Source: Silene conica (Eukaryota > Streptophyta > Magnoliopsida > Caryophyllales > Caryophyllaceae). Taken from it: a stretch of 64,000 nt of DNA. The stretch's first letter is position 1, and every line of letters begins with the position of its first letter. Positions 1-10,156 of the stretch are shown piece after piece. Below the pieces are notes generated by a model that was not told the origin of the DNA, made no database searches, and saw nothing but the letters and a program-made list of their open reading frames with translations. Both the position numbers and the translations under genes were made by a program. The DNA is taken from the NCBI GenBank assembly GCA_029255685.2, contig CM055311.2, forward strand, positions 1,846,269-1,910,268. Reading direction: 5' to 3'.

Positions 1-1665
1 CTTGATGACAACTTTTAGTCCCACACAAGAACTAATTTACTTTTACCACAAATGTAAAAGTGAAAATCACTTGATTACATGTCATTGTGCGTGTAGAAGA
101 TTGATTAGGTAACAAATTACTTATCAATCACGAAATTGACGTTCAACCATGTACTAAACAAGGTATACATCAAAATAATTACACTAGAACAAGAAACAAT
201 AATAATACTCTAATCATTTATTGCGCTTGATCGAAGGTTTACATAACCAAAATACTATTATTCTTCTAAATATTAATATGTCACCCATTAACAAAGAGAA
301 CTTATTATCCTTTATAATGTTGACACAATTACTTTAATTCAAAACATTCCAACTAAATCATCACACAAATGATTTATAAAGTTTGAAATATATATGGAAG
401 ATTATTCAACATATGAATAAACTTGGAGGACACAAACATTTATTATCTTAATCATTTGAAACAAACTCAATTGATCGATCTATGCGCATACGTTTTCTCA
501 AGTAGCTTGATATGAGAAAATAATCTTTATATCCACTTGAAAATAAAATCCAAAGAAAATCAAAACTTAGAAGCATAGCGAAACAAATCCGAACTTTTGA
601 GAACATATCTCATAATAGTATTAAAACTTTACTGTCATAAACACACAATGCTAAAGGTATCTATATGCTTTTATAATAACGATCCCTTTTCATTACTTAG
701 TGAAAAACTCTCACTTATTAAATGTGATAGTTTCCGCTTATTAAAAGTGGTAAAAACAACTAAATAGTTAGGACGACTCCCACTATTCTCCATAATGAGC
801 ACAACATCTTAAGGATCGAACTTATTTCAATCCTTATAACTTGACATACAAGTTAATATTTTCTCATAAATACTAGACAAATTAAAATCTCGCCTTTATC
901 TTGGATCATGAGACTACTCCCACTATCCAAACAAGAAGAGAAGTTAAACTATCTTTTGGTGTCTCAGTGATTTCACAAATTCTCCCACTCACCAAAAGGT
1001 AGTTTTTGCATTGTAACAAATACAAGACAAATGTCTATAAATCTTCACCGAACACTTAGAAACACATTCAAATGAAAAAATATCATCGGTCAGTTAAACA
1101 CAAAGTTTAACAAATGTTAAGACATGAATGACCAATCTATTATCCAAAACTTATTTTGGAGCAAATTAAATTTCCTCAAAAAAATATTTAAGGAATCCTC
1201 CTCTAAACCAAAAGAAGGACGAACTTGATTAGCGTCATACTTCGCTTAACCATGTCAAGTGATTTACAATTCTCAACTAAAACAACCTCTTGTCATAGCG
1301 ATTAGAAATTATAAGTTCAGCGCACATATTTTTCTCATTCACACTTTGAACGTATCAAAAGGTTATTCACTACCAACACATTTACTTAAGAGTTTTGACT
1401 CTAAGTTCAAAGTCGGCTTTTACTTTTGTCATAAAATATTTGAACATATCAAACACTTTATAAATGATAGAACAATGAACACACATTCATATAGCGTGAA
1501 TAATTTCAAATGAAGAGAAAAAGAAATGGTCTCATGATGCTCTTCCACATTTATTAACTACCCACAAATAAAATAAAAATAGATTGAAATATAAAACTTA
1601 AAGACAATGAACATGAACTAAAATGTAATCAAACGGATAAACGAAGTAATGCGGTGAAAATATAT
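1..1665. other. AT-rich sequence, no gene recognised
   Basis: No convincing coding region is visible; the open frames are short and have AT-driven composition. On the minus strand the motif AGTGGGAG appears three times (around 770-785, 910-925 and 980-995). That motif is common near the 3' end of plant Copia elements, so this may be decayed non-coding retrotransposon sequence in minus orientation. This identification is an inference only. Confidence 0.3.
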
Positions 1666-1929
1666 AGGTTTTACAGGATCTATATATATATATAATTATT
1701 AGACTTAACAATATAAATGTAAGATTGTAAGACAAGGATTAATAAGGGAAAGCTTATATTATAAGGAGATGATATATTTTACAAGAGAGAGTTCTATTGT
1801 GAGAGAATACACTTAGACTTAGCTTGGTTATGGCAAGCACCAAGCACCTCTATTTATAGTACAAGCTAGGTAGAATATTACAAGCATATGCCAATCACAT
1901 CATTTAATTTACACCATAAACCTAAAGCT
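1666..1929 (-). repeat. Inverted copy of the viral terminal block
   Basis: Reverse complement of 1976-2241, separated from it by a 46-bp spacer, so the two form a 264-bp-armed hairpin. It starts abruptly inside the block (ggttttacagg) after host-like sequence and ends at cctaaagct, where forward viral sequence (end of the polyprotein gene) begins. Confidence 0.9.
1850..1858 (-). promoter_or_regulatory. TATA box of inverted block
   Basis: CTATTTATA on the plus strand, i.e. TATAAATAG reading leftward, identical to the forward viral promoter. If active it would transcribe toward 1666 and out into flanking DNA. Confidence 0.5.
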
Positions 1930-2047
1930 AATGACAATTAAATAGTAGCTTAAATAAAGCAATGGTGTATAATATAAGCTTTAGGTTTATGGTGTAAATT
2001 AAATGATGTGATTGGCATATGCTTGTAATATTCTACCTAGCTTGTAC

Positions 2048-2056
2048 TATAAATAG
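2048..2056 (+). promoter_or_regulatory. TATA box of pregenomic RNA promoter
   Basis: TATAAATAG, about 230 bp before the tRNA primer site. This is the expected place for the caulimovirid pregenomic promoter. Transcription would start near 2080. Confidence 0.7.
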
Positions 2057-2107
2057 AGGTGCTTGGTGCTTGCCATAACCAAGCTAAGTCTAAGTGTATT
2101 CTCTCAC

Positions 2108-2113
2108 AATAAA
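2108..2113 (+). terminator. Candidate polyadenylation signal
   Basis: AATAAA about 55 bp after the TATA box. Pararetroviruses bypass the signal on the first pass and use it on the second, giving a terminally redundant RNA. The role here is inferred from position only; another AATAAA lies upstream at 1953-1958. Confidence 0.4.
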
Positions 2114-2275
2114 ACTATCTCTTGTAAAATATATCATCTCCTTATAATATAAGCTTTCCATTATTAATCCTTGTCTTACAATCTTACATTTATATTGTTA
2201 AGTCTAATAATTATATATATATATAGATCCTGTAAAACCTCCTTTGTGGTTGTACTCACTATGTGTCCGTAAATT

Positions 2276-2292
2276 TGGTATCAGAGCCATGG
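2276..2292 (+). other. tRNA-Met(i) primer binding site
   Basis: TGGTATCAGAGCCATGG; the first 13-14 bases are complementary to the 3' end of plant initiator tRNA-Met. It primes minus-strand DNA synthesis and by convention marks position 1 of a caulimovirid genome. Both internal breakpoints of the locus (9112/9113 and 10156/10157) fall within about 6 bases of this site. Confidence 0.9.
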
Positions 2293-2620
2293 CAGATTAA
2301 ACTTTGGCTCTTATCCTCCTATGAAATTTTAATAAGTAATGAGCAATCTCCTACACAATGTTTAAAATGGAAAGTATGCTCTGTGGTTGCCACTTAGTGG
2401 ATCTTCCACAACAGAAATCCATATTAAACAAATGAAAAAGATTATGAAAAAATAATACTATGGTGTTCTATGTGCTTTGTACCTTGAGGTGGAAAATTAA
2501 TGATTGAATGAATCACCTCGGTTTTATGGTCATATGAACCCAAGGATTATTTTCTCATATTCTTAGTACTTTATGTTTAAAAAGGGGAGATAACTCATTT
2601 TCTTAAAGAATTTTCAAAGG
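2293..2620 (+). other. Viral leader, non-coding
   Basis: Leader between the primer site and the first long viral frame. It has several short upstream frames and stops, as is usual for pararetrovirus leaders. No domain is seen. Confidence 0.55.
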
Positions 2621-3259
2621 ATGGATAAGAAACAAAGTGGCTCTGTTATGGTCTCTGGTCCATTATCACAAATAATGGAAAACACAAAAAATATTCTACC
2701 ACGCTCTTCATCCTCTTCAAATTATAGAAAATCTAATGCTAGTAAAATAGACTACCTCTATGAAATAGAATATATGAGTGAAGATAGTAAAGTCCCTATT
2801 ACTCAACTTCCCCTACTAAATCCATACAAAGCCTTCACAAAACCAAGTTCATATTTTCCAAAAGTTATTCGACATGCTTTTGGCCCAAACAAAAATGTGG
2901 TCAAAGAGCTCGTATTAGCTTCACAGTTAGAACAATACCTTGTTCCTTCAACTGAAGCAGAACAAATGATCTCGCTCCGTCTTAATGAAGCCATGATTCA
3001 TCAATGGAGGGTCAATGGTTACACCCATCTCCATTATGGGGCAGTTAAACTAGCCCTAACTCTTCATGGTAGAAAAGGTCTTCCTGTGGTTGCAAGGGTA
3101 GCCTTACTAGACACCAGATACAAAGAGTACAGGCATGCAAGTATAGCCACCCTACAAACAACCCTGAATGCCGGTACTGTATTTGTCACATTGTTCCCAA
3201 ATTTTAACATGGCCTTAGAAGATCCCCAAATTCTCCAAAACATCCAAATCCAACTTTAA
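2621..3259 (+). CDS. Viral movement protein, N-terminal part of broken polyprotein
   Basis: 212 codons from ATG 2621. The second half (about residues 120-205) has the look of the caulimovirid 30K-type movement protein: a mixed beta-rich core with LHYGAVKLALTLHG, then LLDTRY carrying the conserved Asp, then a motif ending in FPNFNMALEDP. In the family this protein forms tubules through plasmodesmata. The frame stops at a TAA (3257-3259) in the middle of the domain, yet the sequence after it continues in the same frame with matching composition into the 3314-8785 frame. So this is the amino end of one long polyprotein interrupted by a single stop codon. The other copies in the locus do not cover this part, so I cannot tell whether the stop arose after integration. 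Confidence 0.8.
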   Translation: MDKKQSGSVMVSGPLSQIMENTKNILPRSSSSSNYRKSNASKIDYLYEIEYMSEDSKVPITQLPLLNPYKAFTKPSSYFPKVIRHAFGPNKNVVKELVLASQLEQYLVPSTEAEQMISLRLNEAMIHQWRVNGYTHLHYGAVKLALTLHGRKGLPVVARVALLDTRYKEYRHASIATLQTTLNAGTVFVTLFPNFNMALEDPQILQNIQIQL

Positions 3260-3313
3260 ATCACTGGGGCGCCACAAATAGGGAACACATATGCGGCCAC
3301 CCTTTATTATCAA

Positions 3314-6300
3314 ATGGCCTACAGGGTCCAAAATCATGCTATGGACCTGAGCATCCCAAAAGACACAGATGATGCCCTACTCATACAATTGGAGTCGCAA
3401 CATAGCCCCTCATGCATTCACATACCCAGACAAATCCCAAAAAATGAATTACTCAAACTACTTCCTGAGTCTTGGGTAACCAATTATGAGAAACATCATG
3501 ACAATACAACTCCAATTCAATCAGTAGACTCAACCATAAACAGAAAAACAGATGGCACTGTGGAAATAGCTTTCAAAAGAGAACCAACTGAAAAGCCTCG
3601 TTCATCAATTTTTTCCACAGAAATAAACCTCATCACACCACTAAGTATCCCAACAAAACCTCAGGATGTTTATCTTAACAATGTTACGGTTGAGTATTTC
3701 AATTCTCTTGGAGATCCAATATATGCATTTGCTGATGAGTCTGGGCACAAATTTTTCGACGTCTGTGACTGTGACAAGTGTATGTTTCCCAGTACTGATG
3801 AAGAAGATAACTCTAAAAGAAGGAGAGGAAAGAAGAAATCCATCCAACAAGAGCTCAAAGAAAAATATGAAGCAGGAGACCCTGAAGTTGATCTCCTAGG
3901 AGAGCCGTCTGGAAGATCCTTTGAGTATTATGTCAGGTACCCGAGAAAAAATTCAACTCCTTCCAAAACTGACATACCCAACTGTTATATGTTTGAACCA
4001 TCCTCATCAAAAGAAAGTGATTTTCCTCCAAAAGAATTTGAAAAGGAAAACTCTACACATTCCTGGAAAATCAGAAACTCAATCACAAAAAACCCAGATG
4101 GTTCCACAAAGCAAATTAGTGCTGCAGAAGCAACACTAAATTGGCAGTCAGAAAATGCACAAATCCAAAACCATTTTCTGAAACACATAGACAGAAAGGT
4201 GACAATCATGGATCATGCTATCAGAGAGATAAACCAAAAAATCTCTGCACTACATCATGAGCTCCTAAAACTGGCAACTACTGTGTCCATAACATCACCA
4301 ATTATGTTGGAGAAAGAATCAGAACTAAAGTCCCTAAAGATACAATTACAATCTCTACAAAACAAGCCAAATTCACCCTCTCACATGCCATATGACATCT
4401 TCACTCCTTATCCGATATATACCACATCCTCATTAATGACTAACCCACAGCCAATTCCTCCACTACCACAAGACCCGAGTCCTTTTGGAGCTTCATCGTT
4501 CTTACCAACAAAGGTGCTAGAAGATCAACATGTCACAAAAAAGAGACAATCCACAACCAAGGATGGGGGAAGAACATCTACAGTAACTCAATCAGATCCA
4601 TCCAGCTCTTTATCCCCAGAAGGAGGAACACAATTCATGATGGAATATGATAATCCTATTTCTTCTCTACTGAAAGAAATAACGAATCCAGAAAAGGAAA
4701 CCTCTCAGGTATCAAAAAAGGAAAAAACTCCCACAACCAAAACCAAAACCACAATCCCTGAATTTATGATGGTAATGCCATCCACTGTAGAAGAAGAAAT
4801 TGAAAGTGAAGCAGAAAATCCTTCAGAAGGTGGACAAGGGCCACCAAGAGCCTATCCTCCACCACAGTGGCACCCGAAAACATCTAGTGAACCTGGACAT
4901 GGTTTTTCGTTTGATAATATCCCTCCTTCCAAATGGAGAGATAAAGTCTACGAAATGCATGCATGGTGCACAGAACAGATGCTACACCCTGAAAGCAGTC
5001 TTTCTTCCGTATTTGACAGACTGGTCTCGAGATTCTATGGAAGACTACAACAATGGTGGATTAGTCTTGGAGCTTATAGACAGCTCCAGATGAGACAGTC
5101 AACAACTGTGGATGTCTTCATTGGACATATCCACAATGAATTTCTAGGTGCTTGGGATCATTATACCACACAGGCACGAGAAGAATTCCTCAGTATGAGG
5201 TGCTGCTCTTTTAAGCATAAAGATCTTGAGAGACATTATGAAAGAATGTCAAAAAGATTTTATGCTCTCGGGGGCATGGATGATGTCAATCTCAAGCAAG
5301 CCTACTTGAATTCCCTTCCAGAACCGTTGGGGAATGAAACAGCCAGGCAATTTTCACTCAAGAACATTTCTCTCAGCAATGCTACATTTGGAGAAATATA
5401 CCAGACCTCCCTGGCGGCATTAGAAAAACTTTGCAACCATCAAAGATTTTTCAAACAATTGCAAGAGCAAGGAAAACTTCTTGGCAAAGCATGTGATCAT
5501 CCAGAACTCTCCATCAAATGCAAAACCAAGAAATGTGGGTGTTCATCCTTCGTAGGAGAAAGGAACTACAAGAAAAAATGGAAGAAGCGCTTTTCAAGAA
5601 TGCCAAGAGATAAAAAATGGAAATTTTTCAGAAAGAAGAAGAGGAGAGGATTTAAAAAATCAGACCGATGTTATATCTGCAAGAATAAGGGACATTATGC
5701 AAAACAGTGTCCAAACAAGAAGAAAAGAGATAATCTCATTGGTTATCTTGCACGAACTGAAGACATTGATGATGCAGATATTGAATCCATCTTTTCTCTT
5801 GATGATGAACCATCAGATGATACTATTCTCGCAATGGTAGTAGAACCTATCAGTGATTCATCAGAAGATTCAGATGATGATGAATCAGATGAAGAAAAAA
5901 GTGCAGACGAGCAATTCATGCTGTTCGATGCCTACACAATTGACGTCTGTAGAGCAGAAAAGCAAGAGGAAACTTTAGCGGCCTATTTGGCACAACCATC
6001 TCCGGAGGCCAAGGTCTACATTTTTCCAGATAAATATGACAAGCCGATTCCGGTTATTGCATATTTTGACACTGGCGCCTCATACTCCATCATGAAGCCA
6101 GATTTACTCCCTGCATCACATTGGGAGCCATGTTCAGTAGGGTTCAGAACTGCCAATGGGCAAATATTTCGGATAACTCTTAAGAGCAAGCCAATTCAAA
6201 TCCAAATATTTCCAGGATACATGGTAAGGTCCAGAGTTTTTGGATCAGACCTCACCAACAAGGACTTCATAATTGGTTTTGATGTTCTCCATAGCCTTAA

Positions 6301-8785
6301 AGGTGTGTCATGGCATCCAAAAGGTCTAAAACTTAAAAACCATTTGTTACCCTGGACAAAAATTTCTCACATTTATACCCTGGAAGTCCTCAACCCTATA
6401 AGAGAGAAAATAGTCAACACCTCCTGTGCTGACTCTCATTCTGAGTTCCTCAAAAAGTGTAAAGCACCCTTGTGGCAAAATCCAGAATTCTTCATAACCC
6501 TGCCTTTTAAGAAAAATGAAGATATAAACCCTACAAAAGCCAGCCACATGGGAATGAATCTAGACCACTATACCCTAGCACTCCAAGAGGTAGAACAACT
6601 TCAGATAGAAGGGCTCATTGAGGCAACAAATTCACCTTGGGCTTGTGAGGCATTTTATGTCAACAAAAGAGCAGAACAAGTTCGTGGAAAATTGAGGTTA
6701 GTAATCAACTACCAACAATTGAATCACTTCCTTGCTGATGATAAATTTCCTTTACCCAAAAGAGAAGTGTTATTCACCAAACTACCTCAAGCCCAAATCT
6801 TCTCAAAATTTGATCTTAAAGCTGGATTCTGGCAATTAGGCATTAAACCTGAAGAAAGGCAAAAAACAGGTTTTTGCATACCTGACCACCATTTTCAATG
6901 GAAGGTGATGCCTTTTGGTTTAAAAACTGCTCCATCACTATTCCAGAAGGCAATGATAAAGATTTTTGAGCCTGTTCTAGAAAATGCCTTGGTTTACATA
7001 GATGATATCCTTCTGTTTTCCCCTGATATTGATTCCCACACCGCGTTACTAGAGAAATTCCATAACATTGTCCAACAATATGGAATAATGCTTTCTGAAA
7101 AGAAAATGGTTGTTGGAGAATCACAAATAGATTTCTTGGGAATGCACATTTCTAAAGGGCAGTATCATCTTCAACCTCACATCGCAACCCAGTTGGAAAC
7201 ATTTCCAGATGAGAAACTCTCATACAAGCAAGTACAACAATTCCTCGGCATTGTCAATTATATGGCAAATTTCATCCATGGCTTAGCCAAGTACAGGACC
7301 ACACTCTCAGCACAATTAAGGAAAGATGCACCTCCATGGAACCAAAAATGCACTGAAGCAGTCAAAGAGTTAAAGAAAATTGCAAAGTCCTTGCCTGCGT
7401 TAAAAATCCCTTCAAAAGGAAAAAGGATTCTGCAAACTGATGCAAGTGATTGTTACTGGGGAGAAGTCCTCTTAGAAGAAGATGAAAAGGGAGAAAGGCA
7501 TGTATGTGGATACAAGAGTGGAGCATTCAAGGAAAGTGAAAAACATTATCACTCCACCTACAAAGAGATCCTTGCGGTTAAAAGAGGCATTGAGAAGTTT
7601 GAGTTCCATCTTATTGGGCAACATTTCCTGATAGAGATGGACATGTCCTCTTTCCCAAAAATGATACAGTTCAAGCAAAAAACTCTTCCTCAAGCTCAGT
7701 TACTCAGGTGGGCAAGCTGGTTCTCGCAGTGGAAGTTTGATGTCAAGCACATAAAAGGAAAAGACAACTTCCTCCCTGACTTTCTTTCAAGAACGCAACG
7801 AGAAATTTCATCAATCTTTCCAGTAATATACACAGTCAATCCAGTAAAAACCACAGATGAGCAAATTAGGGAATTAATTGATCATATGCCGCAAGCCATT
7901 CAAGAAGATATCCTCAAAAGTGTCCTAAACACAAGAGGAGTCCATACACTCCACAAAGTCCTCATGTTATACATAAACATGTATGGTCTAGATCAAGGAC
8001 CTCTCCTTGGATTACCTTACCACCCAAAGTACCCTTTCCTTACCACCGTCAACCTGAATCCAAATCATTACCGAAAGTTCCCACCAGAAGCTTATCTGTT
8101 GCTTTGGTACCTTGCTGAGTCATACACAACCGGAGTCCTAATTGGGAAAAGCCAGGTGTTGCAATACCTAGCAAAATGTCTGATGAATAAGAGAAAGCCA
8201 CATTACAAAATTCTGTACAAATGGATGACGTTGTTCCACGACGCAACGTGGTGGCAGACGAATATTCGGAAGCAAGAAGGCCACACTTTATTTGTCACAT
8301 TCAAAATCTTAACTGATCAGGAACAGGAAAAGGATGGCATCCGGATACATAAAAGATTTGAAGCATGGATAAGGTCAGGATACAATGATTCACCTTTTGA
8401 AGAAAATCATTTCCGAGAAAGGGCGCGTAGCCTTGCAGCCTTAAATGGAATAAAAGAATCTGCTGCAAAAAAGTTGTTCCATCCTGTTACTGCAAATTGG
8501 CACGATCCTGACACGTACCCCCAAGATTTCATCCACGAAGTCCGAAGAAACCTGCTGTGCTTTCATGATCAGTACTCGTGGCCAAAATGCGATCGTGATC
8601 ATCCAATATATAGAGTTGAAGGTGTGGCCTACAAGGTGAAGAATTTTATTCCTACACTGAAGGAATATCTGAATGCAATAGATTCGGGTAGCGACGAAAG
8701 TAGTAATGATGAACCCGTTGAAGCATCTTCCTCTTTTGGAGACAGGGGGAAAAGAATAATAATGGGAGACATGAATGACAATTAA
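3314..8785 (+). CDS. Viral polyprotein: coat/zinc finger, protease, RT, RNase H
   Basis: 1823 codons, in the same frame as 2621-3259; the listed ATG is simply the first after the stop, and the true product began upstream. Order seen: end of the movement domain; a low-complexity linker with a coiled-coil stretch near residues 295-330; a coat-like region with a basic tail; a CCHC knuckle CYICKNKGHYAKQC at 786-799; an acidic Ser/Asp stretch; aspartic protease FDTGAS with Asp 919; reverse transcriptase with FDLKAGFWQL and YIDD at 1228-1231; RNase H starting with TDAS (Asp 1376); then about 330 residues of unknown role with many aromatic residues. The set and order match single-polyprotein caulimovirids. 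There is no integrase. The gene ends (TAA 8783-8785) inside the duplicated terminal block. No internal stop or frameshift is visible, so the virus looks young. Confidence 0.9.
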   Translation: MAYRVQNHAMDLSIPKDTDDALLIQLESQHSPSCIHIPRQIPKNELLKLLPESWVTNYEKHHDNTTPIQSVDSTINRKTDGTVEIAFKREPTEKPRSSIFSTEINLITPLSIPTKPQDVYLNNVTVEYFNSLGDPIYAFADESGHKFFDVCDCDKCMFPSTDEEDNSKRRRGKKKSIQQELKEKYEAGDPEVDLLGEPSGRSFEYYVRYPRKNSTPSKTDIPNCYMFEPSSSKESDFPPKEFEKENSTHSWKIRNSITKNPDGSTKQISAAEATLNWQSENAQIQNHFLKHIDRKVTIMDHAIREINQKISALHHELLKLATTVSITSPIMLEKESELKSLKIQLQSLQNKPNSPSHMPYDIFTPYPIYTTSSLMTNPQPIPPLPQDPSPFGASSFLPTKVLEDQHVTKKRQSTTKDGGRTSTVTQSDPSSSLSPEGGTQFMMEYDNPISSLLKEITNPEKETSQVSKKEKTPTTKTKTTIPEFMMVMPSTVEEEIESEAENPSEGGQGPPRAYPPPQWHPKTSSEPGHGFSFDNIPPSKWRDKVYEMHAWCTEQMLHPESSLSSVFDRLVSRFYGRLQQWWISLGAYRQLQMRQSTTVDVFIGHIHNEFLGAWDHYTTQAREEFLSMRCCSFKHKDLERHYERMSKRFYALGGMDDVNLKQAYLNSLPEPLGNETARQFSLKNISLSNATFGEIYQTSLAALEKLCNHQRFFKQLQEQGKLLGKACDHPELSIKCKTKKCGCSSFVGERNYKKKWKKRFSRMPRDKKWKFFRKKKRRGFKKSDRCYICKNKGHYAKQCPNKKKRDNLIGYLARTEDIDDADIESIFSLDDEPSDDTILAMVVEPISDSSEDSDDDESDEEKSADEQFMLFDAYTIDVCRAEKQEETLAAYLAQPSPEAKVYIFPDKYDKPIPVIAYFDTGASYSIMKPDLLPASHWEPCSVGFRTANGQIFRITLKSKPIQIQIFPGYMVRSRVFGSDLTNKDFIIGFDVLHSLKGVSWHPKGLKLKNHLLPWTKISHIYTLEVLNPIREKIVNTSCADSHSEFLKKCKAPLWQNPEFFITLPFKKNEDINPTKASHMGMNLDHYTLALQEVEQLQIEGLIEATNSPWACEAFYVNKRAEQVRGKLRLVINYQQLNHFLADDKFPLPKREVLFTKLPQAQIFSKFDLKAGFWQLGIKPEERQKTGFCIPDHHFQWKVMPFGLKTAPSLFQKAMIKIFEPVLENALVYIDDILLFSPDIDSHTALLEKFHNIVQQYGIMLSEKKMVVGESQIDFLGMHISKGQYHLQPHIATQLETFPDEKLSYKQVQQFLGIVNYMANFIHGLAKYRTTLSAQLRKDAPPWNQKCTEAVKELKKIAKSLPALKIPSKGKRILQTDASDCYWGEVLLEEDEKGERHVCGYKSGAFKESEKHYHSTYKEILAVKRGIEKFEFHLIGQHFLIEMDMSSFPKMIQFKQKTLPQAQLLRWASWFSQWKFDVKHIKGKDNFLPDFLSRTQREISSIFPVIYTVNPVKTTDEQIRELIDHMPQAIQEDILKSVLNTRGVHTLHKVLMLYINMYGLDQGPLLGLPYHPKYPFLTTVNLNPNHYRKFPPEAYLLLWYLAESYTTGVLIGKSQVLQYLAKCLMNKRKPHYKILYKWMTLFHDATWWQTNIRKQEGHTLFVTFKILTDQEQEKDGIRIHKRFEAWIRSGYNDSPFEENHFRERARSLAALNGIKESAAKKLFHPVTANWHDPDTYPQDFIHEVRRNLLCFHDQYSWPKCDRDHPIYRVEGVAYKVKNFIPTLKEYLNAIDSGSDESSNDEPVEASSSFGDRGKRIIMGDMNDN

Positions 8786-9113
8786 ATAGTAGCTTAAATA
8801 AAGCAATGGTGTATAATATAAGCTTTAGGTTTATGGTGTAAATTAAATGATGTGATTGGCATATGCTTGTAATATTCTACCTAGCTTGTACTATAAATAG
8901 AGGTGCTTGGTGCTTGCCATAACCAAGCTAAGTCTAAGTGTATTCTCTCACAATAAAACTCTCTCTTGTAAAATATATCATCTCCTTATAATATAAGCTT
9001 TCCCTTATTAATCCTTGTCTTACAATCTTACATTTATATTGTTAAGTCTAATAATTATATATATATATAGATCCTGTAAAACCTCCTTTGTGGTTGTACT
9101 CACTATGTGTCCG
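8767..9113 (+). repeat. 3' terminal block of forward viral unit
   Basis: Near-identical to 1930-2269. It ends at gtgtccg, 6 bp before where the primer site would follow, and there meets its own inverted copy to make a spacer-free palindrome (tgtccggaca, centre 9112/9113). Confidence 0.9.
8892..8900 (+). promoter_or_regulatory. TATA box of 3' terminal block
   Basis: TATAAATAG as at 2048. If used, it drives transcription rightward into the inverted copies, giving RNA antisense to the polyprotein. A candidate AATAAA follows at 8952-8957. Confidence 0.5.
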
Positions 9114-9430
9114 GACACATAGTGAGTACAACCACAAAGGAGGTTTTACAGGATCTATATATATATATAATTATTAGACTTAACAATATAAATGTAAGAT
9201 TGTAAGACAAGGATTAATAAGGGAAAGCTTATATTATAAGGAGATGATATATTTTACAAGAGAGAGTTTTATTGTGAGAGAATACACTTAGACTTAGCTT
9301 GGTTATGGCAAGCACCAAGCACCTCTATTTATAGTACAAGCTAGGTAGAATATTACAAGCATATGCCAATCACATCATTTAATTTACACCATAAACCTAA
9401 AGCTTATATTTTACACCATTGCTTTATTTA
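9112..9430 (-). repeat. Inverted terminal block, second copy set
   Basis: Mirror of 8767-9113 with about one mismatch seen (gcttatatttt versus gcttatatta). Together with the following coding part it extends the perfect-centre palindrome to arms of about 637 bp (8476-9112 against 9113-9750). Confidence 0.9.
9325..9333 (-). promoter_or_regulatory. TATA box, minus orientation
   Basis: TATAAATAG reading leftward within the inverted block. It would fire toward 9113 and into the antisense strand of the forward unit. Confidence 0.45.
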
Positions 9431-9439
9431 AGCTACTAT

Positions 9440-10156
9440 TTAATTGTCATTCATGTCTCCCATTATTATTCTTTTCCCCCTGTCTCCAAAAGAGGAAGAT
9501 GCTTCAACGGGTTCATCATTACTACTTTCGTCGCTACCCGAATCTATTGCATTCAGATATTCCTTCAGTGTAGGAATAAAATTCTTCACCTTGTAGGCCA
9601 CACCTTCAACTCTATATATTGGATGATTACGATCGCTTTTTGGCCACGAGTACTGATCATGAAAGCACAGCAGGTTTCTTCGGACTTCGTGGATGAAATC
9701 TTGGGGTTACGTGTCAGGATCGTGCCAATTTGCAGTAACAGGATGGAACTCAAACTTCTCAATGCCTCTTTTAACCGCAAGGATCTCTTTGTAGGTGGAG
9801 TGATAATGTTTTTCACTTTCCTTGAATGCTCCACTCTTGTATCCACATACATGCCTTTCTCCCTTTTCAACTTCTTCTAAGAGGACTGCTCCCCAGTAAC
9901 AATCACTTGCATCAGTTTGCAGAATCCTTTTTCCTTTAGAAGGGATTTTTAAAGCAGGCAAGGACTTTACAATTTTCTTTAACTCTTTGACTGCTTCAGT
10001 GCATTTTTGGTTCCATGGAGGTGCATCTTTCCTTAATTGTGCTGAGAGTGTGGTCCTGTACTTGGCTAAGCCATGGATGAAATCTGCCATATAATTGACA
10101 ATGCCGAGGAATTGTTGTACTTGCTTATATGAGAGTTTCTCATCTGGAAATGTTTC
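9440..10156 (-). pseudogene. Internally deleted viral RT-RNase H fragment
   Basis: Minus-strand copy of polyprotein sequence equivalent to 7196-7610 joined to 8484-8785. The 873-bp internal deletion lies between two copies of GTTCCATC (7603-7610 and 8476-8483 in the forward unit), keeping one copy and the frame. It retains the RNase H start (TDAS) but not the YIDD motif. A C-to-A change makes a TAA (minus strand, 9707-9709) where the forward unit has TAC. The 5' side is fused to the first five bases of the primer site (10157-10161). Non-functional. Confidence 0.85.

Larger units (their letters stand above)
1930..2275 (+). repeat. 5' terminal block of forward viral unit
   Basis: Holds the last bases of the polyprotein gene (1930-1945), the intergenic promoter region, an (AT)n run near 2211-2225 and the sequence up to the primer site. 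It is repeated nearly identically at 8767-9113 and, inverted, at 9112-9430 and 10162-10500. It behaves as a quasi-LTR produced by terminal redundancy of the integrated viral DNA; it is not a true LTR made by an integrase. Confidence 0.88.

Noticed and set aside
1259-1513. 84-codon plus-strand frame as a gene
   Set aside because: AT-driven composition, no domain, no start context.
8441-8806. Minus-strand frame of 121 codons, seen again on the plus strand at 9419-9880 and 10475-10840
   Set aside because: It is the antisense of the viral polyprotein C-terminus and recurs only because that region is repeated and inverted.
1930-9113. Reading the viral unit as an ordinary LTR retrotransposon
   Set aside because: There is no integrase, no TG..CA ends and no target-site duplication; movement protein and primer-site position are viral, and the terminal blocks include coding sequence.
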